Shown in pieces: positions 8,285-16,928 of a DNA stretch of 46,248 nt. Position numbers and translations under genes: made by a program. Below the pieces are notes generated by a model that did no database searches, was not told the origin of the DNA, and saw only the letters and a program-made list of their open reading frames with translations. The stretch's first letter is position 1; each line of letters begins with the position of its first letter. The DNA is from Fibrobacterota bacterium. GTDB lineage: Bacteria > Fibrobacterota > Fibrobacteria > UBA5070. The DNA is taken from the NCBI GenBank assembly GCA_029557215.1, contig JAKPQQ010000050.1:1-46248 (forward strand). Reading direction: 5' to 3'.

Positions 8285-9660
8285 CAGGCCTGGCCTCCGG
8301 CGGAAGACAACGTGGCGATCAGGAGATCCAGATCCTGCTTGGAGTGGGTCTCGCTGGTGCAGACAAGAAGTGTCTCGGCGGGAACCTTGGGCAGGTGGTC
8401 GGCGAGCCATACCCCCGGCAACAGCCCTGCGGTGCGGCAGGCCGATTCCACCCGCGCCCGCGATCCGGCGGGAAGGCGGAACGCCTGTTCCTGGATCGGG
8501 GTACCGGCGAACAACGGACGGATTCCGGCCTTGGCCAGGCCCTCGCGCACATGGGCCAAGCGGGTGGCGCACTGCTCGGCGACTTCTTCCAGTCCCTTGG
8601 GGCCTTGGAGCGCGAGGTACACCGAAGCGACCACCGTCATGAGTCCCTGGTTGGAACAAATGTTGGAAGTGGCCTTTTCGCGGCGGATGTGCTGCTCGCG
8701 CGTCTGGGCGGTCAGGCAGTAGGCGCGTTTGCCGTCGGCGTCCAACGTCCGTCCCACCACGCGGCCGGGCATCTGGCGCAGGTGTTTTTTCCAGGTGGCC
8801 AGGTAGCCCAATGCGGGGCCGCCCAGCGAGGTGGAAATTCCCAATCCCAGCATCTCGCCCACCACGATGTCGGCGCCGAACGCTCCGGGAGGATCGACCA
8901 GGATGCTCGCGAGCGGGTCGTTGACCACCAGCAGCACGGCTCCCGCCGCCTTGCAGGTTTCGGCCAAGCCTTCCAGGTCTTCGACCATCCCGAAGGTGTT
9001 GGGGGTCTGGATCACCAATGCGGCGATCTTGCCCGCGTTGGCCGCGAGAGTGGATTCCAGCGACTTGCGGTCCAGTTGGCCTTCGTCGGCGGTCCAAGCC
9101 ACGTCGTGGAAGCTCCACGCGTTGGACGAAGCGTAGGTCTGGGCGACCTCGCGATAGCGAGGGTTCAGGCTGGAGGCGATCGCGAAGCCCTTGCGCCCCT
9201 TGGTGCAGGCCGACGCCATGATCAGGCCTTCCACCAGGGCCGTGGCGCCGTCGTAGAGCGAAGCGTTCGAGATCTCGCAACCGGCGATCTCGGCGACCAT
9301 GGTCTGGTACTCGAAGATCTGCTGCAGGCTGCCTTGCGACGCCTCGGGCTGGTAGGGCGTGTAGGCGGTGGTGAATTCCGAGCGCGACACGACGGTGTCG
9401 ACCGCGGCAGGAATGAAATGCTTGGTCCAACCCATGCCCAGGAAGCTGACAAGTTCCGTCAGGCCCTTGTTCTTCTGGGCCAGGCGGCGCACTTCGCGCG
9501 AAAGGGCCATCTCCGACAGCGCCGGCGGCACGTCCAACGGACGCGACAGGCGCAGGTGCGACGGGATCGCCTGGATCAGATCCTCGAAACGCTCCACGCC
9601 GACGGCCTGGAGCATCTCCTTTTCCTCTCCGGAAGTCAGGGGGATGTAGCGATGGCTCAC
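8284..9660 (-). CDS. gcvPA: Glycine dehydrogenase (decarboxylating) subunit 1
   Basis: A 458-residue N-terminal half of the split glycine decarboxylase P-protein; about 450 is usual. The opening (SHRYIPLTSGEEKEML) and the YTPYQPEASQGSLQ block (about residues 117-130) are characteristic. It starts with GTG at 9660, overlapping the TGA of gcvH as GTGA, and ends overlapping the gcvPB ATG. All three proteins are thus translationally coupled, which suits a stoichiometric complex. Confidence 0.95.
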   Translation of the reverse strand: MSHRYIPLTSGEEKEMLQAVGVERFEDLIQAIPSHLRLSRPLDVPPALSEMALSREVRRLAQKNKGLTELVSFLGMGWTKHFIPAAVDTVVSRSEFTTAYTPYQPEASQGSLQQIFEYQTMVAEIAGCEISNASLYDGATALVEGLIMASACTKGRKGFAIASSLNPRYREVAQTYASSNAWSFHDVAWTADEGQLDRKSLESTLAANAGKIAALVIQTPNTFGMVEDLEGLAETCKAAGAVLLVVNDPLASILVDPPGAFGADIVVGEMLGLGISTSLGGPALGYLATWKKHLRQMPGRVVGRTLDADGKRAYCLTAQTREQHIRREKATSNICSNQGLMTVVASVYLALQGPKGLEEVAEQCATRLAHVREGLAKAGIRPLFAGTPIQEQAFRLPAGSRARVESACRTAGLLPGVWLADHLPKVPAETLLVCTSETHSKQDLDLLIATLSSAGGQA

Positions 9661-10034
9661 AGCATGGCCTTGTAGCCGTCGGCGTCCACCAGCTCGGACG
9701 ACAACGGGCCCGAGATCCGGATCTTCACGATCCAGGCGGCGTAGGCGTCGGCGTTGATCGCGCCGGCCTCGTCGGCCAGGGCGGAATTGACCTCGACCAC
9801 CTCGCCGTCGGCGGGCGCGTAGACGTCGGCCACGGTCTTCACCGCTTCGATGACCGCCACGCCCTTGCCCTGCGCCACCTTCTTGCCCACTTCGGGCAGC
9901 TCCACGAACACGATGTCGCCCAACTCGTGCTGGGCGTGGTCGGTGATTCCCACGGTGACCACGTCGCCTTCGACGCGAACCCATTCGTGGGACGGTGCGT
10001 ACTTCAGGTCGGCGGGAACGTTGGATCCGGACAT
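9657..10034 (-). CDS. gcvH: Glycine cleavage system H protein
   Basis: A 125-residue lipoyl carrier protein. The lipoylation site is K66 in IEAVKTVADVYAP, the family signature. It shuttles the aminomethyl intermediate between the P, T and L proteins. The ATG at 10034 has GAGG about 10 bases upstream. It is the first gene of the gcv operon, 115 bases after the pyrophosphatase gene, which reads the same way. No glycine riboswitch core was recognised in that 115-base gap. Its lipoyl group could be supplied by the transferase encoded at 30980-31711. Confidence 0.96.
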   Translation of the reverse strand: MSGSNVPADLKYAPSHEWVRVEGDVVTVGITDHAQHELGDIVFVELPEVGKKVAQGKGVAVIEAVKTVADVYAPADGEVVEVNSALADEAGAINADAYAAWIVKIRISGPLSSELVDADGYKAML

Positions 10035-10149
10035 GGGAGGCCTCGGTAGTGGATTGTGGCAGAGTCAGCGAAGGAAAGGCCCGCCAAGGTAGAATTTCCC
10101 CGACGCGCACCTTCGCTTCGCGTGCCTCCCGGTGCCGAACCGCCTCCGG

Positions 10150-12762
10150 TTACAGATCGACCTCCGACTCCAGCTGTTTCAAGTGGGAGCTCTCCCGCTT
10201 GGACTGCCAGATCGCCCACCCGATGGCCGCCAGAGACCCCAGCGTGGCGACCCAGAAGATCGCGTCGTTGGGGCGGTGGACCAAGGTCTTCTGCAGGGCG
10301 TACCCCGCCTCGGCGCTGTTTTCGTTCACGAAGTCGACCAGTTTCTGGTCGTACACCAGCATGAGCGGCACCGCCAGCACCGAAACCATGTTCATCACCT
10401 TGAGCAATGGATTGATGGCCGGGCCCGCGGTGTCCTTGAGAGGATCGCCCACGGTGTCGCCGGTGACGGAAGCCTTGTGCTTTTCCGATCCCTTTCCCGT
10501 GTTCCGGGCCATGTCGCGGGGTTCGTCCTCCACGCATTTCTTGGCGTTGTCCCAGGCGCCACCCGCATTGGCCATGAAGCTCGCCAGAAGCGCTCCCGTC
10601 ACGATGGACCCCGCCAGGAATCCGGCCAAGGCCACCGGCCCCAGCGCGAACCCCACCAGGAGCGGCGTCACCACGCCCAGCGCGGCGGGGCCGATCAGCT
10701 CCTTCTGGGCCGAGATCGTGCAGATGTTGACCACGCGTCCGTAGTCGGGCTTCTTGGTGCCGCTCCAGATCTCCTTGTCCTTGAACTGGGCGCGGCATTC
10801 GCCCACGATCAGGTACGCGGCTCGTCCCACGGCGCGCAGCAGCATGGAACTGAACAGGAACGGCACGGCGCCGCCCACCAGCATGCCCACCAGGAGCGTC
10901 GGGTCCGACACCGTGAGGAGGGCTGCCACCTTGTCGAACAGCTCGATCGGCAGAGGCTTGTCTTCGCCGCCGCCCCCGCTGCCGATCACGGTGATGTACG
11001 AAGCGAACAGCGACACCGCCGCGATCACGGCCGATCCGATCGCCACGCCCTTGGTGACCGCCTTGGTGGTGTTGCCCACCGCGTCCAGGTCGGCCAGGAT
11101 CTGTCGCGAGGTCCGGTACGACTCCTCGCCCATCTCCTGCTTGTCGAACGACATCTCGGCGATGCCGTTGGCGTTGTCGGCCACCGGCCCGAACACGTCC
11201 ATCGAGATGGTGTTGCCGGTGAGGGTGAGCATCCCGATGCCGCACATGGCCACGCCGTAGGCGATGAAGATCGCGTTGTGGGTGTCCTGGTACACGGCCA
11301 CCGAAGCGAACACCGACACCGCCAGCACCAGGATGGTCCACACGGCCGACTCGAACCCCACGGCCAGACCCTCGATGATGTTGGTGGCGTGGCCGGTGCG
11401 ACAATTCTTGACCAGACTTTTGACCGGCCCGAACTCGGTGCCCGTGAAATATTCCGTGACGCGGTTGAGCGCCACGCAAAGCAGGACCCCGATCAGGGTG
11501 GTGATGGCCGGGCGCATGTCCAGTCCGACCTGCCCCAGGTTCGCCCAGTACGGCAGGGCCTTGATGGATTCCCAGGCGGCGGGGTTCAGGATCCCGTCGG
11601 CCACCATCGCGGGCGTGAAGCGCAGGTAGTTGTAGCCCAGTGCCAGGAATCCGGCCACGGAAAGGACCGAGCCCGTGACGAACCCCACGTTGATGGACTT
11701 CATGGCCGAGGCCACGTCGCCCTTGTTCCCGGCGCGTACCAGATAGGTGGAGATGATGGACGCGAACACCCCGATGGCCCGCACCAGGATCGGGAAGATC
11801 ACGCCCTTGTGCCCGAACGAAGCCCAGCCCAGGATCATGGCCGCCACGATCGTGACCTCGTATGACTCGAAGATGTCCGACGCCATCCCGGCGCAGTCGC
11901 CCACGTTGTCGCCCACGTTGTCGGCGATGGTCGCGGCGTTGCGGGGGTCGTCCTCCGGAATGTCCTTTTCGATCTTGCCCACCAGGTCGGCGCCCACGTC
12001 GGCGGCCTTGGTGTAGATGCCACCACCCACGCGCATGAAGAGCGCCAGCAGGGTGCCGCCGAACCCGAACCCCAGCAGCGCCTCGTAGGCGTGTTCGCCG
12101 TAGGCCATGAAGATGATCGTGCCGCCCAGCAATCCCAGCCCGTCGGTGAGCATGCCGGTGACGGTTCCTGTCCGGTAGCCCAGCATGAGCGCCTTCCCGA
12201 ACCCCTTGGGGGCGGCGGCGGCCACCCGCAGATTCCCGGACGTGGCCAGCCTCATGCCCACCACGCCAACCGTGGCGGAAAAGACCGCTCCCACCAGGAA
12301 CGCCCCGGCGCGACCGATCGCGAACGGCGAATCGAATCCGCTCTGCAGCCCTTTGGCGAAGAACAACACGCCCACCAGCACCACGATCAGGATTCCCACG
12401 GTGGTCAATTGCCTCTTCAGGTAGGCGTTGGCGCCTTCGCGCACCGCGTCGGCGATGGCTTTCATCCTGGGGGTTCCCTGGTCGGCGGCCATCACCTGGC
12501 GCATGAGCAGGTACGCGTACCCCAACCCCAGCAACGCCACGCCCAGCGAACCCCACAAGGCCACCCGCTCGGCCGAACTGAATTTGTCGGAGGTCATGAA
12601 CGCGAAGTACCGGAACCCTTCCACCGCGTCCGATGCCGCGGCACCCGAGCCGCCGACCGAATCGAACGCGGCGGCGACCAACCCCGCCGACACGAGCACC
12701 AGGAACGAGACCACGACCGGAATCCGCATCCATCCACGAACCGACCGAACCATCCGACCCAT
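10150..12762 (-). CDS. hppA: Membrane proton-translocating pyrophosphatase (K+-independent type)
   Basis: An 870-residue integral membrane pyrophosphatase that couples PPi hydrolysis to ion pumping, with about 16 membrane helices. The substrate-site signature DVGADLVGKIE and the DNVGDNVGDCAGM block are intact. The subtype-determining position (GNTTKAVTKG) carries lysine (K567); established work on the family links Lys here to K+-independent, H+-pumping enzymes and Ala to K+-dependent ones. At 870 residues it is longer than the usual 660-720, with a longer N-terminus and internal loops. The start at 12762 is chosen for AGAGAGGTGG upstream; a longer in-frame start at 12855 lacks such a site. 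Confidence 0.95.
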   Translation of the reverse strand: MGRMVRSVRGWMRIPVVVSFLVLVSAGLVAAAFDSVGGSGAAASDAVEGFRYFAFMTSDKFSSAERVALWGSLGVALLGLGYAYLLMRQVMAADQGTPRMKAIADAVREGANAYLKRQLTTVGILIVVLVGVLFFAKGLQSGFDSPFAIGRAGAFLVGAVFSATVGVVGMRLATSGNLRVAAAAPKGFGKALMLGYRTGTVTGMLTDGLGLLGGTIIFMAYGEHAYEALLGFGFGGTLLALFMRVGGGIYTKAADVGADLVGKIEKDIPEDDPRNAATIADNVGDNVGDCAGMASDIFESYEVTIVAAMILGWASFGHKGVIFPILVRAIGVFASIISTYLVRAGNKGDVASAMKSINVGFVTGSVLSVAGFLALGYNYLRFTPAMVADGILNPAAWESIKALPYWANLGQVGLDMRPAITTLIGVLLCVALNRVTEYFTGTEFGPVKSLVKNCRTGHATNIIEGLAVGFESAVWTILVLAVSVFASVAVYQDTHNAIFIAYGVAMCGIGMLTLTGNTISMDVFGPVADNANGIAEMSFDKQEMGEESYRTSRQILADLDAVGNTTKAVTKGVAIGSAVIAAVSLFASYITVIGSGGGGEDKPLPIELFDKVAALLTVSDPTLLVGMLVGGAVPFLFSSMLLRAVGRAAYLIVGECRAQFKDKEIWSGTKKPDYGRVVNICTISAQKELIGPAALGVVTPLLVGFALGPVALAGFLAGSIVTGALLASFMANAGGAWDNAKKCVEDEPRDMARNTGKGSEKHKASVTGDTVGDPLKDTAGPAINPLLKVMNMVSVLAVPLMLVYDQKLVDFVNENSAEAGYALQKTLVHRPNDAIFWVATLGSLAAIGWAIWQSKRESSHLKQLESEVDL

Positions 12763-12921
12763 AGGATTCCACCTCTCTGCGCGTGTCGATGGATCGATTG
12801 GCGAAACGGCGACTGTTCCGATCGCGAAACCCATCGGGAAGAACCATTCTCCCACTTTCCTTCGCCCGCGTCGATCCCGGGGTATCGGTTCGGTGGAGCG
12901 GATTGCTAGGTTGAACGCCGC

Positions 12922-13473
12922 ATGGAACGCCAGGAGAAAAGCTGGAAACGAAGGCTCACCGCCTTCGAGACGGGGAAGATCCTACCCTGGTGGAAGCAAC
13001 CGTCCCATGGATTCAACGCGTTCCTGATGCGCCTCGCCACGCGGCTGGGCGACGGATGGCTCTGGGCCCTGGTCGCCCCGTGGGTGATCTGGCAATGGGG
13101 CTGGACCCGAGGATTCGCCCTGGCCTGGCGCGGCACCGCGGTCGGCCTGGTCTCGGTCCTCATCTACAAGGTCCTGAAGAACCGATTCAACCGCAAGCGC
13201 CCGTTCGAAAACAACGATGTCCAGCCGCTGTTGGCGCCGCCCGACAAGTTCAGCTTCCCGAGCGGCCACACCATGAACAATCTCGCGATCACGATCTACG
13301 CGGGGCATTTCTTTCCGGGGCTGCTCCCGGCCATCCTGCCGCTGGTGGTCCTGGTCGCATTTTCCAGGGTGTACCTGCGGGTCCACTATCCCACCGACGT
13401 GTTGGTGGGTGCCGTCCTTGGACTGCTGGTGGGAACCGCGTTCCCCCACGTGCCCTTGTTCTCCGCTCTGTAG
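12922..13473 (+). CDS. PAP2 family phosphatase
   Basis: A 183-residue membrane phosphatase with the three PAP2 motifs in order: K86-x6-R-P94 (KNRFNRKRP), P113-SGH-116, and S148-R-x5-H155-x3-D159. Members dephosphorylate lipid phosphates such as phosphatidic acid or undecaprenyl pyrophosphate at the outer face of the inner membrane; the substrate cannot be told from sequence. About five hydrophobic segments are seen. It is divergent from hppA (159 bases between starts) and ends only 3 bases before the stop of the converging subtilase gene. Confidence 0.88.
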   Translation: MERQEKSWKRRLTAFETGKILPWWKQPSHGFNAFLMRLATRLGDGWLWALVAPWVIWQWGWTRGFALAWRGTAVGLVSVLIYKVLKNRFNRKRPFENNDVQPLLAPPDKFSFPSGHTMNNLAITIYAGHFFPGLLPAILPLVVLVAFSRVYLRVHYPTDVLVGAVLGLLVGTAFPHVPLFSAL

Positions 13474-13476
13474 AGG

Positions 13477-15048
13477 TCAGCGCGGCAGGATCAGGATCGT
13501 CTGTCCTCCGGAGCCGTAGTCACCGCTCCAACGTGCGACCAGAACCAACGGCCGCCGCGCAGCAGCCCCCTGAGGTCGCCAGAGGACGCTTCTATACTCG
13601 TATGATCCCGTTCTATTGAACAAAACCTTGCCCTCGAGCGTGGCAAGGGTGAAGTTCAACGCCCCGCCACTTTGTGCATACGGAATATTGAACTTCAACT
13701 CCTTGTCTTCCTGATTCCATTCAAGCGGTGCAGCCCTCAATCCTAGTAGCTGCTGAGGGAACATCCGACGCAGATCCGGAAGTCCGAATCCCCGAACGGG
13801 ATCCGAGGCCCTAGCCAGGTGCCCGGAATTCTTGATCTTGTCAAGCAATCGCATCGCCGAGAGTGATGTGTCCAGTTGCCACGCAAGAACGGCCAAGCCC
13901 GCCACCAACGGCGTCGCGAACGATGTTCCGCTGCCATTCAATTCGACACTTTCAACACCATCCCTGCCAGCGACGGGCACATCGCAGCCGAACGCCGCGA
14001 CATCGGGCTTTGACCTGCCGTCGGCGGTGGGCCCCCAGCTTGAAAACCAGCAGGCTTCAAGAAATTCATTGATGGCACCCACCACTAGGACGGAATCCGC
14101 ATCGGCCGGAGATCCGATCGAACTCCCACCCATTCCGCCTGCGTTGCCGGCGGCCACCAGAACCAGCGCGCCATGCCTTGCCGCGGTGGTAGCGGCTCTG
14201 GACGCCACCAACGATTTCCCGTCGTAATCCGTCCAGGGATGCAAGGTCTGGGTGTTGTTTGCGTCGATGAATCGGTATCCAAGGGACGTGGTGATGATGT
14301 TCGCACCGTTGTCGACAGCGCGCACGATCGCCGCGGCCAGATTGTCCTCCTCCACCGTGGTTTCGCTCTGGGCATCTTCGGCACGATAAAGCAAGAATCG
14401 CGAATAGGGAGCGATCCCGCGCAGCCCCTCCCATCGAGAGGCGATCAGCCCCGCAACCGCCGCCCCGTGGATCTCCTGGAAACGCCCGTTCGGCAGCGAA
14501 TCTTCCCAAGGATCCGGCGAATCTCTTACAAAATCCCAACTGTCGCCGATTTGGACGTTCTTCAAGACTTCATGGTCACGCGCGAAGAGCGCGTCGATCA
14601 CCGCCACGGTCATGCCTATGCCAAAAGGTTTACCCTGACGTTCCAGAAGCAATTGCGCCCGTTCAATCCCCATCGCCTCTTTGATCTTAGTCAAAGCCAA
14701 GGATGCCTGATCCACCCCCGCGATGCCACCTCTTCGCGCGGCGACATCACCGACGGGCTTCCTGCCGACCGCCCTGCCGACCGGCCCGGCGTCGACCACG
14801 CATGCAGGAAGCGTCGCTCCCTCCGTCGGCACCGCCGACACGAGGTTTTCCCAGCGGTATTCCCGACGCAAGGTCCAGCCACGCGATTTCAGATCGTCCA
14901 GGAGATCCCGGCGCAATGGAGCGTCTTCCCAGGCGATGCTCCCGGGAACGGCGTCGACGGCCTTGTCGCACAACCGCAACCAGCGCGGCTCGGATCCGGC
15001 CACGGCGCACGTCGCGAATAGGAACAGACTCGGAAGGAAGCCTCGCAT
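13477..15048 (-). CDS. Secreted S8 (subtilisin-like) serine peptidase
   Basis: A 523-residue protein with a signal peptide (residues 1-18) and a complete subtilase catalytic set: D152 (VAVIDALF), H194 (IHGAAVAG), oxyanion N302 (AAGNAGG) and S376 (GSGTSFATP). Residues 20-120 would be a propeptide-like region, and about 90 residues after the catalytic domain look like a small beta-rich C-terminal domain. The start is supported by GGGGGA just before ATG. Its DNA looks clearly less GC-rich than its neighbours, suggesting transfer or a different selection history. A 59-codon ORF with a strong ribosome-binding site lies 59 bases upstream in the same direction. The peptidase class is certain; the target is unknown. 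Confidence 0.9.
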   Translation of the reverse strand: MRGFLPSLFLFATCAVAGSEPRWLRLCDKAVDAVPGSIAWEDAPLRRDLLDDLKSRGWTLRREYRWENLVSAVPTEGATLPACVVDAGPVGRAVGRKPVGDVAARRGGIAGVDQASLALTKIKEAMGIERAQLLLERQGKPFGIGMTVAVIDALFARDHEVLKNVQIGDSWDFVRDSPDPWEDSLPNGRFQEIHGAAVAGLIASRWEGLRGIAPYSRFLLYRAEDAQSETTVEEDNLAAAIVRAVDNGANIITTSLGYRFIDANNTQTLHPWTDYDGKSLVASRAATTAARHGALVLVAAGNAGGMGGSSIGSPADADSVLVVGAINEFLEACWFSSWGPTADGRSKPDVAAFGCDVPVAGRDGVESVELNGSGTSFATPLVAGLAVLAWQLDTSLSAMRLLDKIKNSGHLARASDPVRGFGLPDLRRMFPQQLLGLRAAPLEWNQEDKELKFNIPYAQSGGALNFTLATLEGKVLFNRTGSYEYRSVLWRPQGAAARRPLVLVARWSGDYGSGGQTILILPR

Positions 15049-15107
15049 TCCCCCATTAGTTTAGTTCGTTCCGGTCGATTCGCCCCGACGCGGGCGGAAT
15101 CCCGTGT

Positions 15108-15287
15108 TCAGTCCTCGGTCCCGAACCCGTTGGGGAACGGAAAGAACGGGACGTCCAGATCCGGCAGCTCGCGGGAGAGCTCCAGCACATCCATCGGGCG
15201 CATGGAAATGATGACCTCGTCCAGATCTCCCCTGGTGAACCGCGGAATCTGGAAATACGACGAACTGGCGGCGGGAGAAACGGACAT
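15108..15287 (-). CDS. Small hypothetical protein (59 aa) upstream of subtilase
   Basis: Not recognised. It is a 59-residue ORF starting at 15287 behind an excellent Shine-Dalgarno (AAGGAGG, 4-base spacer), which is the main reason to believe it. The peptide has a Ser/Ala-rich start, a central segment with alternating hydrophobic and acidic residues (DVLELSRELPDLD), and an aromatic and proline-rich tail (PFFPFPNGFG). No signal peptide, Cys or membrane segment. It is followed 59 bases later by the secreted subtilase, so the two may be co-transcribed. A substrate, inhibitor or modified-peptide precursor for that protease are all possible; none is shown. Confidence 0.6.
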   Translation of the reverse strand: MSVSPAASSSYFQIPRFTRGDLDEVIISMRPMDVLELSRELPDLDVPFFPFPNGFGTED

Positions 15288-15370
15288 GGACCCTCCTTGG
15301 AAGAGATCCGGGAGTATCCCACAATCGGACACCGATGTCCAGCTTCGTCGCGAACGCGGCGTCCGGATGC

Positions 15371-15405
15371 AAAAAACCACCGCCGGAGCGATTCCGGTCG
15401 GTGGT
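15371..15405 (-). terminator. Rho-independent terminator of the ferredoxin gene
   Basis: Minus-strand stem ACCACCGACCGGAA/TCCGGCGGTGGT (minor bulge) followed by six T. It lies 51 bases past the ferredoxin stop at 15457, upstream of the 59-residue ORF. Confidence 0.88.
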
Positions 15406-15456
15406 CGAATCCTCGTTTCTCCGCCACTTGCTGCGGAGAGTCGGATCAGGCGCGGC

Positions 15457-15687
15457 TCAGTAGCTGTTGGCGCGCTTGTCGGCACCGTCCACCGCATAGG
15501 CGATGGTGGCGACCGGGCAACCTTCGGCGGCTTCCTTGATCTCGGCTTCGAACTTGGCGAAGTCAACGCCGCCCTTGACGACCATCTTTTCGGGGACTTC
15601 GAACACCGCGTCGCAGACGGCTTCGCAAGCTCCGCACATGGTGCATTCGTTTTCGGATTCGTCGAGCCAGACTTTGGTGATGGCCAT
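15457..15687 (-). CDS. Single-cluster [4Fe-4S] ferredoxin
   Basis: A 76-residue electron carrier. C15, C18 and C21, together with C57 (in EGCPVATI), match the four ligands of a single [4Fe-4S] cluster. C25 sits where the fourth Cys of a bacterial ferredoxin motif would be but is followed by D instead of P, as in one-cluster ferredoxins where this Cys is spare. The ATG at 15687 has AGAGGAAG upstream; the longer in-frame extension to 16197 is antisense to the beta-helix gene and is discarded. Monocistronic, with its own terminator. The partner enzyme is unknown. Confidence 0.9.
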   Translation of the reverse strand: MAITKVWLDESENECTMCGACEAVCDAVFEVPEKMVVKGGVDFAKFEAEIKEAAEGCPVATIAYAVDGADKRANSY

Positions 15688-15820
15688 TGGGCACTTCCTC
15701 TCAAAAGGATTGTGGATGTGGTGGGAGGGAGACTGGGTCAGAAAGCTACTAATCGAGGTCGCGGCCCATGGATCCACGCAACTTGGCCGCCTTGGCCCCC
15801 CAAAGTGGTAGAATGCCCGG

Positions 15821-16894
15821 GTGACGGTTTCCGGATTCGTTCTCGCATTCCTGACGGCGGCCTCGACGCCGCAAACGTCCCGGACAACGGACGCGGCCAG
15901 GACTTCGGCCGCCTCGCGGGAAGACGCGCCCCTCGCGACCAGGCCGCCTCGGGCCAAGGACGGTCTTTGCGGCGAACTTCCCGCCAAACGGCTGTCGTGG
16001 ACGGCCCGGCAAGGCCCGTTGCACCTGGCCGGAACCGTCGTCGTGGGCCCCGGCGCGACGCTCGTCGTGCAAGCTGGAACCGAAATCAGGATCGCCGCGT
16101 TCGATTCCTGCCCGGACCCCTTGGCTCCGGCCGACGAGCGGGGAATCGCCCTGGTGGTGCGCGGCGGCGTGCTGCGCATCGAAGGCACGGCCGACAAGCC
16201 CGTGGTGTTCCGTCCCGAAGCCGGGTCAGGAGGCTACGCCTGGAACGGCATCCGCGTGGAACTGGCTCCGCGCGACGAGGCCGCGACCCTGCGTTGGACG
16301 GAAATCGTCCGCGCCTCCAAAGGCGTGGCGTTCGTGGCCTCGGCGGGAAGGCTCGACCATGTCGTGATCGAAGACTGCGGCATCGGCGTCGCCGCCCTCA
16401 ACGGGGCGAGCCCCACCGTTTCCCATTCCGTGATCCACCGCAGCGCGATCTCCGACATCGTCTCGAGCCGCTCGGCGATCCGCGTGGCATCCACCCTTTT
16501 CCTGGACGGAGCCGGCGACGGAATCCGGTTCGACGGCGTGGGGCTGGCCGAAATCCGCAACTCGGCGTTCTGGGGGCACCGCGGAACCGCCATCGTTCGC
16601 GGGCCTTCGGGCCTTGGCGCCTGGAAAGGCGACTCGGCTCCGGACCGGTTCGGAAATTGGCGGACCGATCCGGTTCTGAACGGCTCCGAGTCTCACGCGA
16701 TCCGGTTGCGGCGAGCGCAGGACTCGCTCGCGGGTCTTCCTTGGTACAGGCCTCGGCGACTGCCGGATCCGCCTGCCGGCCACGGTCGCTGGACGCTCTC
16801 GCCCTTCAGTCCGCTGGTCGATCGAGGCGCATCCCGCCGCTGTTCGGATCCCGACGGATCGCCTTGCGACATCGGCCTTTGGGGCGGTCGCTAG
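15821..16894 (+). CDS. Secreted right-handed beta-helix protein
   Basis: A 357-residue protein starting with GTG. A short hydrophobic N-terminus (residues 2-15) looks like a signal peptide, followed by a low-complexity Ala/Thr/Arg linker. Residues about 65-300 show the short repeating beta-strand turns of a parallel beta-helix (for example HLAGTVVVGPGATLVVQAGT, then repeated A-I-x-V/S-x-T-x-F rungs), as in NosD/CASH or polysaccharide-lyase folds. No catalytic residues could be picked out. Probably exported and surface or periplasmic. The weak ribosome-binding site makes the exact start uncertain. It converges on the diguanylate cyclase gene (34 bases between stops). Confidence 0.65.
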   Translation: MTVSGFVLAFLTAASTPQTSRTTDAARTSAASREDAPLATRPPRAKDGLCGELPAKRLSWTARQGPLHLAGTVVVGPGATLVVQAGTEIRIAAFDSCPDPLAPADERGIALVVRGGVLRIEGTADKPVVFRPEAGSGGYAWNGIRVELAPRDEAATLRWTEIVRASKGVAFVASAGRLDHVVIEDCGIGVAALNGASPTVSHSVIHRSAISDIVSSRSAIRVASTLFLDGAGDGIRFDGVGLAEIRNSAFWGHRGTAIVRGPSGLGAWKGDSAPDRFGNWRTDPVLNGSESHAIRLRRAQDSLAGLPWYRPRRLPDPPAGHGRWTLSPFSPLVDRGASRRCSDPDGSPCDIGLWGGR

Positions 16895-16928
16895 GAACCC
16901 TCGCGAACGGCATCCCGCCGATTCTTGT

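Noticed and set aside
10035..10149. Glycine riboswitch before gcvH
   Set aside because: The gap is only 115 bases and the conserved glycine-aptamer motifs were not found.
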